NCBI RefSeq assembly: GCF_947581785.1
Contig: NZ_CANPVO010000038.1
Coordinates: 53,049-117,048 of the forward strand
Reading direction: 5' to 3'
DNA from: Candidatus Palauibacter polyketidifaciens
GTDB taxonomy: Bacteria; Gemmatimonadota; Gemmatimonadetes; Palauibacterales; Palauibacteraceae
Length of the DNA stretch: 64,000 bases
Shown: positions 60,871 through 64,000 of the stretch, one piece after another
How positions within the stretch are numbered: the stretch's first letter is position 1
How the letters are laid out: the number at the start of each line of letters is the position of its first letter
Translations under genes and position numbers: made by a program
The notes under the pieces: model-generated
Databases searched by the model: none
Told to the model about the DNA's origin: nothing
The model's input: only the letters and a program-made list of their open reading frames with translations

Positions 60871-63800
60871 CGACCTCCGCCGCGGCCCGGTCGCGCGGGC
60901 CCCGCAGAACCCGCCGCGGGCGCCGGACCCGCCGGACTCCCGGCCTCCGATCGCGCGATCGGCCGCAGTTCGTGCGTGCGGATGTCCTGTGCCATCAGGT
61001 TCACGCCGGGGTTCTCCGCCCTGTAGGCCCTCGTGATCGCCTGCGCCGCCTCGTCGATCCGGTAACGCTCGAACGCCGCCTCGCCCAGCGCGGCTTCCTC
61101 GTCGCGCCCCAGCGCCCGCAGGCTGAGCATGCGGCTGTAGTGCGCCTGCCGGTGCTCGGGATCGATGGCCAGCGTCCGGTCGAACGCTTCGACCGCCGCC
61201 TCGTACCGCTGGGCAAGGTATCGCGTCCGTCCCAACTGGAACCAAGCCTCGCGGTCCTCCGGGAAGGCGTCGAGCACCGCCAGGTACGCCGCCTCGGAGG
61301 CATCGTACGCGCCGTCCTCCTGGTGCGCGCCGCCCCACACCCACGCCACGCGCGGGTTGCCCGGTTCGATGGTTTCGGCCCGCTCGAGGTTGTCGAACGC
61401 GTCGTCGAGGTTGCCGGCGATGAGCGCCATGCGGGCCAGGTTGAGCGGCCCGTCCACGCGGTCCGGGAAGAATTCCGCCACGCGCTCGAAGGGGCGTTCG
61501 GCGAGCCGGTCGTTCCCTTCCCTGAGGAGGGCGATCCCGTAGTCGTTGTAGCGGACCCAGATCTCCTCATCCTGTTCCTCGGTCGAGACCGGATCCACGC
61601 GGCCGCCCACCCCGATCGTGACCTCGTCGCGGGCGATCTCGGTGATCGGCAGCTCCGGGACGTCGTCGAACTCCGCGAACCCCTGCGGGTTGGCGCCGAA
61701 CGCGAACTCCGTGTAAGCCCGGTCGAACTTCCGCCACAGGAGGCGCGCCCGCGCTGTCAGCGAACCCTCGGGCAGGTCGGGCGGCAGCGTGATCCGGTAG
61801 TGGGCGACGTCCGCGCTTCCGGGCCCGATCACGTTCACGGCGGCGGTCACGTGGATGTCCTGCGCGTTCCGCTTCTGGATGGGCCGCCCCTCGCGGTCGA
61901 GGATCACCGACTTGAAGAAGTGCGCCATCGGATCGAGGTGTCCGTCCGCGCCGATCTCGCCGCTGATCGCGATCCGCCGGCCCTCGGCGTCCACCAGTTC
62001 GAACTCGAGCCAGCCCTCGTTGGAGTCGTTCGTCCCGCCGGGGAAGGTGTGGCCCACGCCCTGGTTCCGGACCACGACCTCGAACATCACCGTCTCCCCC
62101 GGAGACACGCTCGGAGGCGAGAGATCGAGCCCCATCTCGGGGTCGTCGTTGGGACCGCGCCGGATGGCGAAGATGTCGACCCGCAGCTTCTCGTCCCGCA
62201 GGAACTCCTCGATGCGGCGGATCGTCGCCGTGTCCCCGCGCAGGAAGGGGAGCGCCGTGTTCACGGCCAGGAAACGGTGCGAGCGCACCATCCCGTCCTC
62301 GGCCGAGACGTCGCCGAGCGGCGCCTCCTCCGGCGGCATGTGACAGTCCTGGCACACGCGCGCGGCCGCGGGGAGGTAGAAGGTGCGGGACGCGTTCCGC
62401 GCCACCCCGCTGTCGTGCCACGCGTCGTACTCGTTCTGCCCCCGCAGCCAGCGGTAGTTATTCACGGGCTCCGTGAGGCTCACCTTGTGGCAGGTGGCGC
62501 AGAACTCCGACGTCGAATGGACCGGCTTCAGCAGTTGCGCCATGTGGACGGAGGGCTTTGCCTTGAGCGCCGCGTCGTGCAGGTAGGCGCCGAGCGTGCC
62601 CGCCTCCGCGTCGGCGAACAGGTAGGGGTCCTCCTGCTCGTCGGCGATGTTGTAGTTGCCGTTGCCGGTGTTGTCGTGGATGCGGTCGATCGCGTGGCAG
62701 GCGAGGCAGGTGAGTCCTGCCTGCGCCTCGACCGTGGCCGGGTCGATCGGTGCGTCCATGGCGCCGGCGAGCATGAGCGCCGGATCGTGGCACCCGCTGC
62801 ACCACTTGCTCTTCACCCGCCCGGCCGCGTCCGGCTCGAGCCCGAACTCCCGCAGGTGCGCGATCACTTCCGGCCCCGCCTCCAGCGACCCCTCCCGCAT
62901 GTCCTCGATCGTCGCGGTGTAGAAGGGGTTGTTGAAGGACGCGAAGCGGTGCGCGGAGGTCGCCCACTGGGCCGTCACATCCGGGTGGCAGCGCACGCAC
63001 TGGGTGGCGCCGATGAGTTCGTCCGCCGCGAACCCCCGCCGTTCCACCTCGGAGCGGACGCGGGCCGCGCGCTCCCGGGCCGCCTGCGCGGCGAGTTCTC
63101 CCGCCTCGGTGCGGGTGATGATGCGGGAGGGCAGGTAGGTCCCGGTGCTCGTCGTGGTCGCGGCCGGGAAGAACGGACTCTCGGGCGGCACCAGGCCGGT
63201 CGGGACGAAGTCCGCATCGACGAAGCGCGACACGTCGCGGTCGCGGCCTCCGGGTCCCTCGTTCAGACCCTGGGCGAGGGCGGCCTCGGCCTCCGGGGTG
63301 AGCTGCAGCCCGCGGTGGGTGAGGCTGTGCCACGCGACGAGGACGACGAGGACGGCTCCGGTGGCGAGCGCGAAGCGGCGCGCCCGCACGCCCGGCGGAC
63401 GCGCGTAGCTCACGAGCCGGTGCCCGGCGTAGGCGGAGACGATGAGGACGGCGCTCCCCACGTGCGCCCACCACGCCCAGCTGTTCTCGCGGCTCGCCGC
63501 CGCGGTGAGGATGAAGAGTCCCGTGAGGACGAGGACGCCGCCCACGAGCCCCATCCCGATCCCCGTGAGAATCGAGGCGCGGTGCTTCCGCTTCCACACC
63601 GTGGGAAGGTGCGCCGCGAGGAACCCGAACATGACTGCGGCGAGCAGCAGCCCCACGCCGGTGTGCGTGAGCACCATCGCCTGGAAGAGCTGCGGGAGCG
63701 AGTTCTCCCCCACCGCGAAGAACTCGAGCCCCAGCCCGTCCGCAAGCCGGTTCGCGAGCAGGTACAGCGTGTTCGCCAGCATGAACACCGCGACCCCGAG

Positions 63801-63986
63801 CCCGAACCGCAGCCAGCGCCGCTGCCCCGTCGCCAGGATGGAGCGCAGCACCGGCCGAGTGCGCCGCGCGTCCGCCCCCGAGTCGCCCGGCACACCGGCC
63901 TCGTCGACTCCGCCGGCGTCGTCCGCCGCACCGGATCGGGCCGCGTTCCGCGCCCCCTCCTCCGTCTCTCGCCCGCGTCCATTCAT
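60867..63986 (-). CDS. Five-haem c-type cytochrome with membrane anchor and TPR tail
   Basis: Protein of 1039 residues combining three parts. Residues about 55-225 hold four or five membrane segments (for example FGLGVAVFMLANTLYLLANR and IGMGLVGGVLVLTGLFILTA). Five CxxCH haem motifs follow: CVRCH (330), CSGCH (396), CLACH (427), CATCH (496) and CQDCH (545). TPR-like repeats occupy about 800-980 (AREAWFQLGRTRYL-type helices). Export to the periplasm or surface for electron transfer is likely; the donor and acceptor are unknown. The first ATG at 63986 is only 14 bases from the window edge, so a longer start cannot be excluded. It overlaps the CRTAC1-like gene. Confidence 0.82.
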   Translation of the reverse strand: MNGRGRETEEGARNAARSGAADDAGGVDEAGVPGDSGADARRTRPVLRSILATGQRRWLRFGLGVAVFMLANTLYLLANRLADGLGLEFFAVGENSLPQLFQAMVLTHTGVGLLLAAVMFGFLAAHLPTVWKRKHRASILTGIGMGLVGGVLVLTGLFILTAAASRENSWAWWAHVGSAVLIVSAYAGHRLVSYARPPGVRARRFALATGAVLVVLVAWHSLTHRGLQLTPEAEAALAQGLNEGPGGRDRDVSRFVDADFVPTGLVPPESPFFPAATTTSTGTYLPSRIITRTEAGELAAQAARERAARVRSEVERRGFAADELIGATQCVRCHPDVTAQWATSAHRFASFNNPFYTATIEDMREGSLEAGPEVIAHLREFGLEPDAAGRVKSKWCSGCHDPALMLAGAMDAPIDPATVEAQAGLTCLACHAIDRIHDNTGNGNYNIADEQEDPYLFADAEAGTLGAYLHDAALKAKPSVHMAQLLKPVHSTSEFCATCHKVSLTEPVNNYRWLRGQNEYDAWHDSGVARNASRTFYLPAAARVCQDCHMPPEEAPLGDVSAEDGMVRSHRFLAVNTALPFLRGDTATIRRIEEFLRDEKLRVDIFAIRRGPNDDPEMGLDLSPPSVSPGETVMFEVVVRNQGVGHTFPGGTNDSNEGWLEFELVDAEGRRIAISGEIGADGHLDPMAHFFKSVILDREGRPIQKRNAQDIHVTAAVNVIGPGSADVAHYRITLPPDLPEGSLTARARLLWRKFDRAYTEFAFGANPQGFAEFDDVPELPITEIARDEVTIGVGGRVDPVSTEEQDEEIWVRYNDYGIALLREGNDRLAERPFERVAEFFPDRVDGPLNLARMALIAGNLDDAFDNLERAETIEPGNPRVAWVWGGAHQEDGAYDASEAAYLAVLDAFPEDREAWFQLGRTRYLAQRYEAAVEAFDRTLAIDPEHRQAHYSRMLSLRALGRDEEAALGEAAFERYRIDEAAQAITRAYRAENPGVNLMAQDIRTHELRPIARSEAGSPAGPAPAAGSAGPARPGRGGGR

Positions 63987-64000
63987 GCCCCGAACGAAAC

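Overview
This window is 64 kb of very GC-rich (clearly above 60% by eye), densely packed bacterial chromosome with no gap over about 300 bases. No rRNA, tRNA or CRISPR array was found, and no complete insertion sequence; one 62-bp transposon-like remnant is present. The gene content includes several metal-dependent amidohydrolases with lipoprotein or twin-arginine leaders, BNR/VPS10-like repeat proteins, a TonB-dependent receptor, CRTAC1/FG-GAP proteins, a multihaem cytochrome and serine hydrolases. This mix is typical of a Gram-negative, probably aerobic heterotroph feeding on peptides, and resembles Gemmatimonadota (inference from gene content only). Outer-membrane proteins ending in Phe and a BamA-like barrel support a diderm cell.

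Layout. 0-6.1 kb: an AddAB-type helicase-nuclease pair, with AddA running off the left edge. 6.2-11.5 kb: an amidohydrolase, a frameshifted small secreted gene and two tandem, equal-length serine hydrolases. 11.5-16.7 kb: a quinone oxidoreductase, a pterin block (SDR, folB, folK) with overlapping genes, and two outer-membrane barrels. 16.7-24.6 kb: a tightly overlapped run (DUF3810-like, Na+/H+ antiporter with TrkA-N domain, aminotransferase, DUF4153), then two secreted proteins, one with a copper-monooxygenase-like histidine pattern. 24.6-32.1 kb: a YtcJ-like amidohydrolase, a small barrel, an SPL-like radical SAM protein, a double-PDZ protein, an SPFH protein and a D-aminoacylase-like lipoprotein. 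32.1-37.3 kb: a PadR regulator with a clear promoter, a membrane protein, gamma-glutamyltransferase, a cyclase-family hydrolase and a DMT exporter. 37.3-40.4 kb: an ECF sigma factor, its anti-sigma factor and two DUF4097 proteins. 40.4-48.1 kb: an amidase, a TonB receptor and a BNR-repeat protein on the minus strand.

48.2-52.7 kb is the accessory stretch. It holds three Uma2-type PD-(D/E)XK modules (two fused in one frame) that share a duplicated promoter, a VapBC toxin-antitoxin pair with a visible operator, a cupin, and a protein joining a uracil-DNA-glycosylase-like fold to a possible winged helix. 52.6-64 kb is a minus-strand cluster of a five-haem cytochrome with TPRs, two CRTAC1-like proteins, a choice-of-anchor-B protein and two micro-ORFs, interrupted by the 62-bp element with 18-bp perfect inverted ends and a CTAA target duplication.

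The most unusual items are the UDG-like/Uma2 neighbourhood, the 62-bp element set exactly at a stop codon, the His-for-Tyr SDR in the pterin operon, and the cytochrome-CRTAC1 coupled pair. All assignments rest on motif reading; no database search was run.
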